A DNA stretch of 64,000 nt from Stutzerimonas stutzeri (GTDB taxonomy: Bacteria; Pseudomonadota; Gammaproteobacteria; Pseudomonadales; Pseudomonadaceae): assembly GCF_038561965.1 (NCBI RefSeq), contig NZ_CP139348.1:4588001-4652000 (forward strand), given 5' to 3'. The notes beneath the pieces are model-generated. The model made no database searches and was not told the DNA's origin. It saw only the letters and a program-made list of their open reading frames with translations. Both the position numbers and the translations under genes were made by a program. This document shows positions 8,386 to 16,317 of this stretch, one piece after another. How positions within the stretch are numbered: the stretch's first letter is position 1; each line of letters starts with the position of its first letter.

Positions 8386-8592
8386 CTAGCGCTTCGACTC
8401 GCCCTGGGCTGGCTCTTCGCTTACCTCATCGGCCAATCCTGGCGGCACGTTGTAGGCACCGCCTGGCACGTCGCTCTCGTCACCGCCGGCGACCTCGCCC
8501 TGGGTCGAGGTGGTTTCCGGATTCTGCTCGTGGGCGGCGCCCGTCTGGTCGATCGACTCGATGCTTTCGCGGCCCTGTTCGTTCTCGCTCAT
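8386..8592 (-). CDS. small acidic hypothetical protein
   Basis: This 68-residue protein is rich in Glu, Gly, Ser and Gln and has no hydrophobic segment, so it is probably soluble and disordered (ESIESIDQTGAAHEQNPETT). A strong GAGGAG site sits six bases before the ATG at 8592, which is the main reason to accept the gene. It is on the opposite strand to the diiron-enzyme gene. I do not recognise a family. Confidence 0.6.
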   Translation of the reverse strand: MSENEQGRESIESIDQTGAAHEQNPETTSTQGEVAGGDESDVPGGAYNVPPGLADEVSEEPAQGESKR

Positions 8593-8778
8593 CACACACT
8601 CCTCGTTCGTCGCAGCGCCTCGGCCGATCCGCGGCGCCTCTCGCTTAGGAAGGGTCGGGCCGGCGGAAGTTGCAGGGTCTGGCTGGCTTTCTGGACCAAT
8701 GGCCGCTCGGCGGAGCAGCTGAACTAAACCCGCGGCCGGGCAGCCAAAACTTCACTAGAACTGCCACAGAACAGAATC

Positions 8779-10200
8779 ATGCAACTGAATTCTCGCAGCC
8801 TGCCGATCACCCCTGCCATCAGTCCGGAGCCAGACCAGTCGTCCCGCGCGCTGTACTTCGCCCTCGTGCGCGAGGTTGACGAGCACGCGCGCGACCGTGC
8901 TGTGGATTACCTGCGCCTGCAGCTCGACGCCGCTGCCGCCTTGCCTTGCGACCTGCCGGAAGACCCGGCGGACCTGCACGCCTGGGTCATGCAACGCACC
9001 GAAACCGTTGGCCGCCAGTACCAGGCCTATCTCGATCAGCGCCGGGCCGGTGGAGCACGCCGTTATTTCTCGAGCAAGGCGCACGCGCTGCATTTTCTGC
9101 GCGGGGTGGCGCCGACCAAGCTGGTCGATGGCGCCTGGCTCTACGGCCTGCTGCAGCGCTGGGACGATGCGCGTTTCACTGCGCTGATCCAGACCTATCT
9201 GGAAGAACTCGGCGAGGGCCTGCCGGAAAAGAATCATGTGGTGCTCTACCGCAAGCTGCTGGCCAATCAGGGCTGCGATGACTGGCAGGAGCTGGACGAT
9301 GAGCACTTCGTCCAGGGCGCCATCCAGCTGGCCCTGGCCGAGCACGCCGAGCAGTTCCTGCCGGAAGTGATCGGTTTCAATCTGGGTTACGAACAGCTGC
9401 CGCTGCACCTGCTGATCACCTCCTACGAGCTGACCGAACTGGGCATCGACCCCTACTACTTCACCCTGCACGTCACTGTCGACAACGCTGACAACGGCCA
9501 CGCGAAGAAGGCCGTGCAGGGCCTGCTGGACGCCCTGCCGCAGGTCGGCGACAGCGCGGAGTTCTATCGACGGGTACGCGACGGCTACAGGCTCAACGAC
9601 CTCGGCGCCAGCACCGTCTCGGTGATCGGCGACTTCGACCTGTCCCGCGAGGTACAGCGCATCTTCGAGAAGAAGGCCGCGGTCGGCCAGTTCGTGCATT
9701 CCGACTACTGCCGCTTCGAAGGCCGCACGGTCAACCAGTGGCTGGCCGAGGACGTCGAGCAGTTCCTCGACGTGCTGGACAAGCGCGGCTGGATCAAGCG
9801 GGGCCACGATCCGCAGGAAAGCCGCTTCTGGCAGCTGATCGTTGGTGACCAGGCACCCATGTTCGGGGTTTTCAGCGCCTACGAGCAGCAGATGATCCAC
9901 GACTGGATTGCCGACGACTGGCAGGCCGATGGCAAGCGCAGCCCGCGTGGTGCGTTGCTGCAGCGTCAGGCGTTGTTCAACGCCCGTCGCGCAGCGCCGG
10001 GGCCGGCCATGCCACAACTTGCCGAGAAAGCCGCCAGCAACGATTTCGACGAAGAGCTGCAGCTGCTCGAGCAGCAGGTGGCGCGTCTGCCAGATCGCGC
10101 CGCCCGCATGCGCCTGCTGCTGCCCCTGCTCGCCCCGCAGCGGCACCACAGCGCCGCCGGCCTGCTGGCCACGCGGCTGTTCAACGGACTCTTCAACTGA
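8779..10200 (+). CDS. haem-oxygenase-like diiron (iron-containing redox) enzyme
   Basis: The protein has 473 residues. Around residues 142-163 it has EELGEGLPEKNH followed by LYRKLL, and at 231-241 H-V-T-V-D-N-A-D-N-G-H. The E...H pair and the later H-x3-D-x5-H pair are what is expected of the metal ligands of haem-oxygenase-like diiron oxidases (HDO superfamily). No signal peptide or membrane segment is seen. The residues after 300 look like an extra helical region. A methyltransferase gene starts 23 bases after its stop, so the two are probably co-transcribed. The substrate is unknown; HDO enzymes elsewhere do N-oxygenation, desaturation or C-C cleavage in small-molecule pathways. Confidence 0.75.
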   Translation: MQLNSRSLPITPAISPEPDQSSRALYFALVREVDEHARDRAVDYLRLQLDAAAALPCDLPEDPADLHAWVMQRTETVGRQYQAYLDQRRAGGARRYFSSKAHALHFLRGVAPTKLVDGAWLYGLLQRWDDARFTALIQTYLEELGEGLPEKNHVVLYRKLLANQGCDDWQELDDEHFVQGAIQLALAEHAEQFLPEVIGFNLGYEQLPLHLLITSYELTELGIDPYYFTLHVTVDNADNGHAKKAVQGLLDALPQVGDSAEFYRRVRDGYRLNDLGASTVSVIGDFDLSREVQRIFEKKAAVGQFVHSDYCRFEGRTVNQWLAEDVEQFLDVLDKRGWIKRGHDPQESRFWQLIVGDQAPMFGVFSAYEQQMIHDWIADDWQADGKRSPRGALLQRQALFNARRAAPGPAMPQLAEKAASNDFDEELQLLEQQVARLPDRAARMRLLLPLLAPQRHHSAAGLLATRLFNGLFN

Positions 10201-10223
10201 CGGCACCACCAAGGAAAGCGACG

Positions 10224-11171
10224 ATGACCATGGAAAATGCGCAGGACCGCGCGCTGCTGCATCTCGGCCAGGCTTTGCGTGATCGCGGCTATCACTTCAT
10301 CACCCCCACGCCGTTGACCCATGAACGGGTCAACCAGCGCCCGGAAAACGCACTCGCCGATGACCTCCCGGGGGTGTTCGGCTGGAGCCGACCGTTCCAG
10401 CACGAGTTGTTGCCGCCGCCGCTGTTCAGCCTGATGGATCAGGCCCAGATGCTGGAAGCCTGCGGCTCGCGCTGGCGCGCCAAGGTGCGCCTGTCCAGCC
10501 TCGACGGCCAGCTGTTCCTGCATTCGGCCTTTCCCACCGAAGCCAGCGATGCAGTGTTCTTCGGCCCGGACACTTACCGTTTCGCCAGCGCCATCTGCAG
10601 CCATTTGAACCAGCATGCCGGCGAGATCCGCCGCGTGGTGGACATCGGCTGCGGCTCGGGCGCCGGGGCGATTCTCACCGCCCTGGCGCGACCGCAAGCC
10701 GAAGTGCTGGCAGTGGATATCAACCCGCAGGCGCTGCGTCTGACACGCATCAACGCGGCGCTGGCCGGCGCAGACAACCTGCGTGCCGAACACAGCGACC
10801 TGCTGAGCGCCGCCGAGGGCGAGTTCGATCTGGTCCTGGCCAACCCACCCTATCTGGTCGATGCCGATCAGCGCGCCTACCGCCACGGCGGCGGACCACT
10901 CGGCGCCGGCCTGTCGCTGGCGATTCTGGATGCAGCACTCGGTCGCCTGGCACCTGGTGGCACGCTGCTGCTGTACACCGGCGTCGCCATGATCGGCAAC
11001 CAGGACCCCTTCCTCGCGGAAGTGCGCCAGCGCCTGGAACGCACCGACCTGCAGTGGAGTTATCGTGAAGTCGACCCAGACGTGTTTGGCGAAGAGCTGC
11101 TGGGCGGCGCCTACGTCAAGTGCGATCGCATCGCCGCCGTAGTGCTGCAAGTAACGCGGGCGACGGGCTGA
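10224..11171 (+). CDS. class I SAM-dependent methyltransferase (PrmC/HemK-like core)
   Basis: This 315-residue protein has an N-terminal domain of about 125 residues, then a Rossmann methyltransferase core with the SAM-binding motif VVDIGCGSGAGA near residue 140, the acidic VDIN loop after strand 2, and NPPY (LANPPYLVD), the amide/amine methyltransferase signature. AAGGAAAG precedes the start by six bases. It is tightly linked to the diiron enzyme, so joint modification of one substrate is plausible. NPPY enzymes methylate Gln/Asn amides or adenine or guanine amines; the substrate here is not evident. Confidence 0.8.
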   Translation: MTMENAQDRALLHLGQALRDRGYHFITPTPLTHERVNQRPENALADDLPGVFGWSRPFQHELLPPPLFSLMDQAQMLEACGSRWRAKVRLSSLDGQLFLHSAFPTEASDAVFFGPDTYRFASAICSHLNQHAGEIRRVVDIGCGSGAGAILTALARPQAEVLAVDINPQALRLTRINAALAGADNLRAEHSDLLSAAEGEFDLVLANPPYLVDADQRAYRHGGGPLGAGLSLAILDAALGRLAPGGTLLLYTGVAMIGNQDPFLAEVRQRLERTDLQWSYREVDPDVFGEELLGGAYVKCDRIAAVVLQVTRATG

Positions 11172-11181
11172 TCGTTCCCGC

Positions 11182-11233
11182 GTGGAACGCTTCGCGGTCT
11201 TCCACCCTACGATCGGGCCAGGCGTAGGGTGGA
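11182..11233. repeat. GTAGGGTGG-family palindromic repeat
   Basis: GTGGAACGCTTCGCGGTCTTCCAC (11182-11205) with CCTAC is followed by GTAGGGTGGATAACG (11224 on), so the CCACCCTAC and GTAGGGTGG ends face each other and can form a hairpin. It lies between the convergent methyltransferase and AEC transporter genes, where it could act as a terminator. It is related to the pair at 3.0-3.1 kb. Confidence 0.6.
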
Positions 11234-11271
11234 TAACGCTGCAGGCTTAGCCACGCGCAAGTGAGCGCGCA

Positions 11272-12204
11272 TCAGACTGGCAACAGCACCAGAATGAGCG
11301 ACAGGGTGATCAGCGAGCCCAGCGTCGAGAGCAGCACCACCCGCGACACCCGCGAGCCTTCCCGGCCGTAAAATTCGGCAAGCATGTACGGCCCGGTGCC
11401 GGTGGGCAGCGCGCTGAGCAGCAGTGCGGAGTAGGCCCACAGCGTCGGCAGCTCGAACACCTGAAAAGCCAGATACCAAGTGATCAGCGGCTGCACCACC
11501 AGCTTCAGCGCCACCAGCGGCCACACCCCCTGCACCTGACCTCCCGGCTGTGGCTGGGCAAGGAACAGCCCCAGCGAAACCAGCGCACAGGGCGCCGCCG
11601 CCGCACCCAGCAGCTTGAGCAGTGTCGCCAGCGGCACCGGCAATTGCAGGCCGCTGGCTGCCCACAGCGCGCCAAGCACGGGAGCAATCACCAGCGGGTT
11701 GCGTACCAGTGCACGGCTGACCTTGCCCAGCGTACGCACGACGCCCTGCCCGGCATGCAGGCCGGTCTCAACGCAGGCCAGGGCAATGGCGAACAGCACG
11801 CAGACCACCACGATCGAGGCGACCATCGCCGGCTGCAGCGCCTCATCGCCGAGCACCAGCATGCACAGCGGAATCCCGACATAGCCGGTATTGGCATAGG
11901 ACGCCCCCAGCGCATCCAGACTGGCATCGACCAGCGGCTGCTTCTGCAACATGCGATACGCAAGGGTAAAGGCGAATACGCCCAAGCAGCCGATGGCGAA
12001 CGCGGCGATAAAGCCAGGCTGCCAGAGCTGCTCCCAGGTCGAGGTGGCGACGACGCTGAACAGCAGCGCCGGCAGGCCCAGCCAGACGACGAAACGGTTG
12101 AGTTCGGAGGCGCCGGTCGGCCCCATCCGCCCGCTGCGGCGGCACAGGTAACCGAGCAGGATCAGCGCAAAGACGGGCAGAACGACATTGACGACCGAGG
12201 ACAT
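11272..12204 (-). CDS. AEC (auxin efflux carrier) family transporter
   Basis: This 310-residue inner-membrane protein has about ten hydrophobic helices in two halves, starting SVVNVVLPVFALILLGYLCRR, with the family's LNRFVVWLGLPALLF stretch and NPLVIAPVLGALW at the start of the second half. AEC proteins export small organic acids such as malate or malonate; the substrate cannot be read from sequence. It stands alone between a repeat and a divergent intergenic gap. Confidence 0.8.
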   Translation of the reverse strand: MSSVVNVVLPVFALILLGYLCRRSGRMGPTGASELNRFVVWLGLPALLFSVVATSTWEQLWQPGFIAAFAIGCLGVFAFTLAYRMLQKQPLVDASLDALGASYANTGYVGIPLCMLVLGDEALQPAMVASIVVVCVLFAIALACVETGLHAGQGVVRTLGKVSRALVRNPLVIAPVLGALWAASGLQLPVPLATLLKLLGAAAAPCALVSLGLFLAQPQPGGQVQGVWPLVALKLVVQPLITWYLAFQVFELPTLWAYSALLLSALPTGTGPYMLAEFYGREGSRVSRVVLLSTLGSLITLSLILVLLPV

Positions 12205-12333
12205 GAACTCTCATCTGCAAACTGGCGACGCGGCACTCGGCTGCGACCGAAACGGCCGGCCACCATAGCAAATGCGACGGATCGTCGCGCTCAGAGTCGA
12301 CCATGCGGCGCCCGGTCGACCCCGAACTTCAGC

Positions 12334-12852
12334 TCAGTGCACCGACGGCGAATAACCGTTGGGCTCGGCTCGCGCGGCGGCGAACTCGGCTGCGACGCTG
12401 CCTCGGATCTGCTGCGTACCGCCCGGAAAGCCGCTGCGGTCGCTGTAGTCCCATTCGGTGACCGGCATGCGCTCGGCATCCAGAGCCTTGGCGCAGCGCA
12501 GGTCCAGCGCAGTGATGCCGGCCACCGCACCGGCGGCGATGGCTGCATTGGCCGGCCGGTCGCCATGCTCGATGCTCCAGCCGAGACCGGCCAGATCCAG
12601 CGCATCGCCGCCGACACGACCATAGATCCAGGGTTTCGGATCATCGGTCAGCAGGATGCCGACCCCGGTAGCGATCTCGCGCAGGCCGCAGGCGCGGATC
12701 ACGCCTTCGCTGCCGGACATGCCGATGAAGCGTGCCACCTGGCGTGGCGCAACCAGCTGGACGACGCCCAGACCGATGCTGAACCAGCCCAGCCCGCGCG
12801 CCAGCGAGCGCGCGGAATGGTTGGGCCGGGTAACTTGACGTGGAATGCTCAT
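12334..12852 (-). CDS. conserved small membrane protein (DUF4267-like / 'cyclase-dehydrase' associated)
   Basis: A 172-residue protein with an N-terminal ARGLGWFSIGLGVVQLVAP helix, then REIATGVGILL, a WIYGRVGGDALDLAGLGW stretch and a helix rich in Ala and Gly (ANAAIAAGAVAGITALD). The first 130 residues resemble membrane domains annotated with cyclase/dehydrase proteins; the function is unknown. GAGGAG lies six bases before the ATG. It is 61 bases downstream of the zinc dehydrogenase gene on the same strand and may share its transcript. Confidence 0.65.
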   Translation of the reverse strand: MSIPRQVTRPNHSARSLARGLGWFSIGLGVVQLVAPRQVARFIGMSGSEGVIRACGLREIATGVGILLTDDPKPWIYGRVGGDALDLAGLGWSIEHGDRPANAAIAAGAVAGITALDLRCAKALDAERMPVTEWDYSDRSGFPGGTQQIRGSVAAEFAAARAEPNGYSPSVH

Positions 12853-12913
12853 GAAGACTCCTCGTTCGATGTATTGGCTCGGCCGCGCCCTATTTCAGGG
12901 ATCAGCGACAGGC

Positions 12914-14086
12914 TCATGGCTTGAGGACCACCTTGATACAACCGTCATGCTTGTCGCGGAAGGTCTTGTACATCTCCGGACCCTGCTCGAGGCTGACGCT
13001 GTGGGTGATGACGAAGCTCGGGTCGATCTGGCCTTCCTGGATGCGCTTGAGCAGGTCATCGGTCCAGCGATTGACGTGGGTCTGGCCCATGCGAAAGGTC
13101 AGGCCCTTGTTCATCGCCGCGCCGAACGGAATCTTGTCGATCAGCCCGCCGTAGACGCCGGGAATGGAGATGATGCCAGCCGGACGGCAGACGTAGATCA
13201 TCTCGCGCAACACGTGCGGCCGGTCGCTCTCGAGCATCATTGCCTGCTTGGCGCGGTCGTACATCGAGTCGATCGAGCGCGCCGCATGCGCCTCCATGCC
13301 CACCGAGTCGATGCACTTCTCCGGGCCTTTGCCGCGGGTCAACTCCTTGAGGCGTTCGAGCACGCTCTCTTCGTCGAAGTTGATGGTGATGGCACCACCG
13401 GCGCGGGCCATGGACAGGCGCTCGGGCACATTGTCGATACAGATGACCTGCTCGGCGCCCATCATCACCGCACTGCGGATGGCGAACTGGCCGACCGGCC
13501 CGGCACCCCACACCGCGACGGTGTCGGTGGGCTGGATGTCGCATTGCGCCGCGGCCTGCCAGCCGGTGGGCAGGATGTCGCCGAGAAACAGCACCTGCTC
13601 GTCGGTCAGCCCCTCGGGAATCACCACCGGGCCGACATCGGCATAGGGCACACGAACGTACTCAGCCTGGCCGCCGGCATAGCCGCCAGTCAGATGGGTA
13701 TAGCCGTAAAGCCCGGCAGTGGTGTGGCCGAACACCTTGTCGGCAATGTCCTTGTTGCGGTTGGTGCGTTCACACACCGAGAAATTGCCGCGCCGACACT
13801 GGTCGCACTCGCCGCAGACGATGGTGAAGGGCACCACCACGCGGTCGCCGACCTTGAGCTTCTTGTTCGCCGAGCCGACCTCCATCACTTCGCCCATGAA
13901 CTCGTGGCCCATGATGTCGCCGTGCTGCATGCCGGGCATGAAGCCGTCGTAGAGGTGCAGGTCGGAGCCGCAGATGGCGCAGGACGACACCTTGATGATG
14001 GCGTCGCGCGGATCTTCGATAGAGGGATCGGGGACGTGGTTGTCGCAGCGGATGTCGTGCTTGCCGTGCCAGCGGAGGGCTCTCAT
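12914..14086 (-). CDS. zinc-dependent alcohol/formaldehyde dehydrogenase family protein
   Basis: This 390-residue medium-chain dehydrogenase has the catalytic-zinc site [14 protein letters not shown] (Cys39) with GHEFMGEV, the structural zinc tetracysteine [16 protein letters not shown], and the NAD-binding [12 protein letters not shown] motif. The long loop after the structural zinc ([31 protein letters not shown]) is typical of the group annotated as glutathione-dependent or -independent formaldehyde dehydrogenase. The start at 14086 has AGGAGA seven bases upstream; an in-frame upstream extension looks non-coding. The exact substrate is not known. Confidence 0.8.
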   Translation of the reverse strand: MRALRWHGKHDIRCDNHVPDPSIEDPRDAIIKVSSCAICGSDLHLYDGFMPGMQHGDIMGHEFMGEVMEVGSANKKLKVGDRVVVPFTIVCGECDQCRRGNFSVCERTNRNKDIADKVFGHTTAGLYGYTHLTGGYAGGQAEYVRVPYADVGPVVIPEGLTDEQVLFLGDILPTGWQAAAQCDIQPTDTVAVWGAGPVGQFAIRSAVMMGAEQVICIDNVPERLSMARAGGAITINFDEESVLERLKELTRGKGPEKCIDSVGMEAHAARSIDSMYDRAKQAMMLESDRPHVLREMIYVCRPAGIISIPGVYGGLIDKIPFGAAMNKGLTFRMGQTHVNRWTDDLLKRIQEGQIDPSFVITHSVSLEQGPEMYKTFRDKHDGCIKVVLKP

Positions 14087-14397
14087 GGACAATCTCCTGG
14101 TCGGGTGTTTGGAAACGCCGTCTCGGTGATTCTCCTGCTGCCTCGCTGTAACTCCTCTGTGGCCGGTGCGGCGTGCTGTCAGGGTTTTAGTAAGCAGCGC
14201 CGCGCGAGAGTTGCCCGATTGCCGACGGGCTGCATGCCTAGTGGCCCGTGCGGTGAGTGGGTTGAGGCAAGTTTGGATGAACATGGCTCCGAGACAAGGC
14301 GCTGCGACGCGTCATAGCGGGGCTATGGCAAGGAGCAGCACACAGTATCGGGGCCATGGGCGTCGAAATTGACCAACTGGACTTACCAAACAGGTCA
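14087..14397. other. intergenic region, no gene seen
   Basis: There is no credible open frame. The stretch from about 14280 to 14370 (GACGCGTCATAGCGGGGCTATGGC and following bases) has the look of a dispersed repeat, but I cannot find a second copy in this window. Confidence 0.4.
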
Positions 14398-15258
14398 CTA
14401 GTGCCGATTGCGTCCGAGCGAGGCGTAGCCGTCGCGATAGCTGGGAAATCTGGCTTTCCAGCCCAATGCACGCGCGCGGGCATTGCTGCAGCGCTTGCTG
14501 CCGGCACGGCGGGTCATGCTCTGCTCGGCCCAATGGGTGATACCCAGCTGCTCGCGCAGCCAGTCGACCACCTCATGCAGCGGCGCCGGGTCGTCATCGA
14601 CACCGAGGTAGCACGACTCGAGCGCAACACCGCTGGCGTCGGCCTGCAGCAGAAAGGCCAGCAGTCCGGCGGCATCGTCACGATGGATGCGATTGCTGAA
14701 CTGGGGCGGATCACGCTCGACGCGCAAGCCGGCGCGTACCTGATTCTGCAACCAGGGCCGCGACGGGTCATACAGGCCGCCCATGCGCACGCAAGTGGCC
14801 GGCACGCCACAACCCAAAGCGAGCTGTTCGGCCTCGAGCATCACCTGCCCGGTGAACCCGCCAGGCTCCGTCGGCGAGGCTTCATCGATCCATTCGCCGT
14901 CGCGCTGGGCGTAAACGCCCGTGCTGGAGACGAACAACACGCGCCGTGGCTGCTGACCGCGCTGCTGCAGCCAACCGAGCACATTGCGCAGCCCCTCGAC
15001 ATAGGCCTGGCGGTAGCCCGGCTCGTCATGCTCGGTGGCGGAGGCAGCGTAGACCAGATAATCCAGCCCGCCGTTGGGCCAGCTGCGTGGGCAGGCCGTC
15101 TCGGCGAGGTCGCCCTTGATCGGCAGGATCGGCACCGGCAGCGCGGCGGCGTTGCGCCGAACGCCGTAGACGGTCCAGCCGGCACGGCTCATTTGCAGGC
15201 CGAGACGACTGCCAAGGTCGCCGCAACCTGCGATCAATACGCTCAGGCGCTTGCCCAT
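14398..15258 (-). CDS. NAD(P)-dependent SDR / epimerase-like protein
   Basis: This 286-residue Rossmann protein has the nucleotide-binding motif IAGCGDLGSRLG near residue 10 and a VLFVSSTGVYAQRDGEWIDE stretch that supplies the SDR Ser/Thr and Tyr region; a classical YxxxK is not obvious. It resembles the YeeZ-like extended SDR family. The ATG at 15258 has AGGGAG well placed; an alternative start seven codons earlier is less likely. It is divergent from oxyR. Confidence 0.75.
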   Translation of the reverse strand: MGKRLSVLIAGCGDLGSRLGLQMSRAGWTVYGVRRNAAALPVPILPIKGDLAETACPRSWPNGGLDYLVYAASATEHDEPGYRQAYVEGLRNVLGWLQQRGQQPRRVLFVSSTGVYAQRDGEWIDEASPTEPGGFTGQVMLEAEQLALGCGVPATCVRMGGLYDPSRPWLQNQVRAGLRVERDPPQFSNRIHRDDAAGLLAFLLQADASGVALESCYLGVDDDPAPLHEVVDWLREQLGITHWAEQSMTRRAGSKRCSNARARALGWKARFPSYRDGYASLGRNRH

Positions 15259-15392
15259 GTTCTGCTCCCTTAGTTGCACCCGCTATACGGGCCGTATGCA
15301 ATGGAGTGTACCGACTTTCACGGCATGGCCGACTGGTTGGTTCTGCGCTGCGCAAAAGGCTATGCTTGCAGGCACTTTGATGGATACTGACT

Positions 15393-16313
15393 ATGACCCT
15401 GACCGAACTGCGCTATATCGTCACGCTTGCCCAGGAACAGCATTTCGGCCGTGCCGCCGAACGCTGCCACGTCAGCCAGCCGACCCTCTCGGTCGGCGTC
15501 AAGAAGCTCGAGGACGAGCTGGGCGTACTGATCTTCGAGCGCACCAAAAGCGCGGTGCGCCTGACCCCGGTCGGTGAAGGCATCGTGACCCAGGCGCAGA
15601 AGGTGCTGGAGCAGGCGCAGAGCATTCGCGAACTGGCCCAGGTCGGCAAGAATCAGCTGGCCGCGCCGCTCAAGGTCGGTGCCATCTACACCGTCGGCCC
15701 GTACATGTTCCCGCATCTGATTCCGCAGCTGCACCGCGTGGCGCCAGACATGCCGCTGTACATCGAAGAGAACTTCACTCACATCCTGCGCGACAAGCTG
15801 CGCACCGGCGAGCTGGACGCGATCATCGTCGCGCTACCGTTCCAGGAAGCCGACGTGCTGACCAAGCCGCTCTACGACGAGCCCTTCTACGTACTGATGC
15901 CGGCCGACCATCCGTGGACGGCCAAGGAAACCATCAACGCCGAGATGCTCAACGACAAGAGCCTGCTGCTGCTCGGCGAAGGTCACTGCTTCCGCGATCA
16001 GGTGCTCGAAGCCTGCCCGACCACGCGCAAAGGCGAGGCGCCGAGCCACACCACGGTCGAATCCAGCTCGCTGGAAACCATCCGCCACATGGTCGCCTCG
16101 GGTCTGGGCGTGTCGATCCTGCCGCTGTCGGCGGTGGAGAGCCACCACTACGCCCCCGGCGTGCTGGAAATCCGCCCGCTGACGCCGCCCGTACCGTTCC
16201 GCACCGTGGCGATCGCCTGGCGCGCCAGCTTTCCACGGCCCAAGGCCATCGAAATCCTCGCTGACTCGATTCGCCTGTGCTCCGTAGGCAAACCGACGGC
16301 GGCGAAATCCTGA
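15393..16313 (+). CDS. oxyR: hydrogen peroxide-sensing regulator OxyR
   Basis: OxyR (306 residues) is a LysR-type regulator that activates catalase, peroxiredoxin and related genes after oxidation by peroxide. The N-terminal helix-turn-helix (FGRAAERCHVSQPTLSVGVKKLEDELG) is clear. The redox cysteines fall at residues 199 (GHCFRDQ) and 208 (EACP), the same numbers as in E. coli and P. aeruginosa OxyR. recG starts five bases after the stop, the usual Pseudomonas arrangement, so the two are probably co-transcribed. Confidence 0.95.
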   Translation: MTLTELRYIVTLAQEQHFGRAAERCHVSQPTLSVGVKKLEDELGVLIFERTKSAVRLTPVGEGIVTQAQKVLEQAQSIRELAQVGKNQLAAPLKVGAIYTVGPYMFPHLIPQLHRVAPDMPLYIEENFTHILRDKLRTGELDAIIVALPFQEADVLTKPLYDEPFYVLMPADHPWTAKETINAEMLNDKSLLLLGEGHCFRDQVLEACPTTRKGEAPSHTTVESSSLETIRHMVASGLGVSILPLSAVESHHYAPGVLEIRPLTPPVPFRTVAIAWRASFPRPKAIEILADSIRLCSVGKPTAAKS

Positions 16314-16317
16314 GGCC

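Noticed and set aside
8755..10212. Long antisense open frame over the diiron enzyme gene
   Set aside because: It is a frame shadow caused by GC-rich codon use; the plus-strand protein has motifs and ordinary codon pattern.
11644..12924. Long plus-strand frame over the AEC transporter and the small membrane protein gene
   Set aside because: No recognisable domain, no ribosome site, and it crosses two genes with clear minus-strand coding signal.
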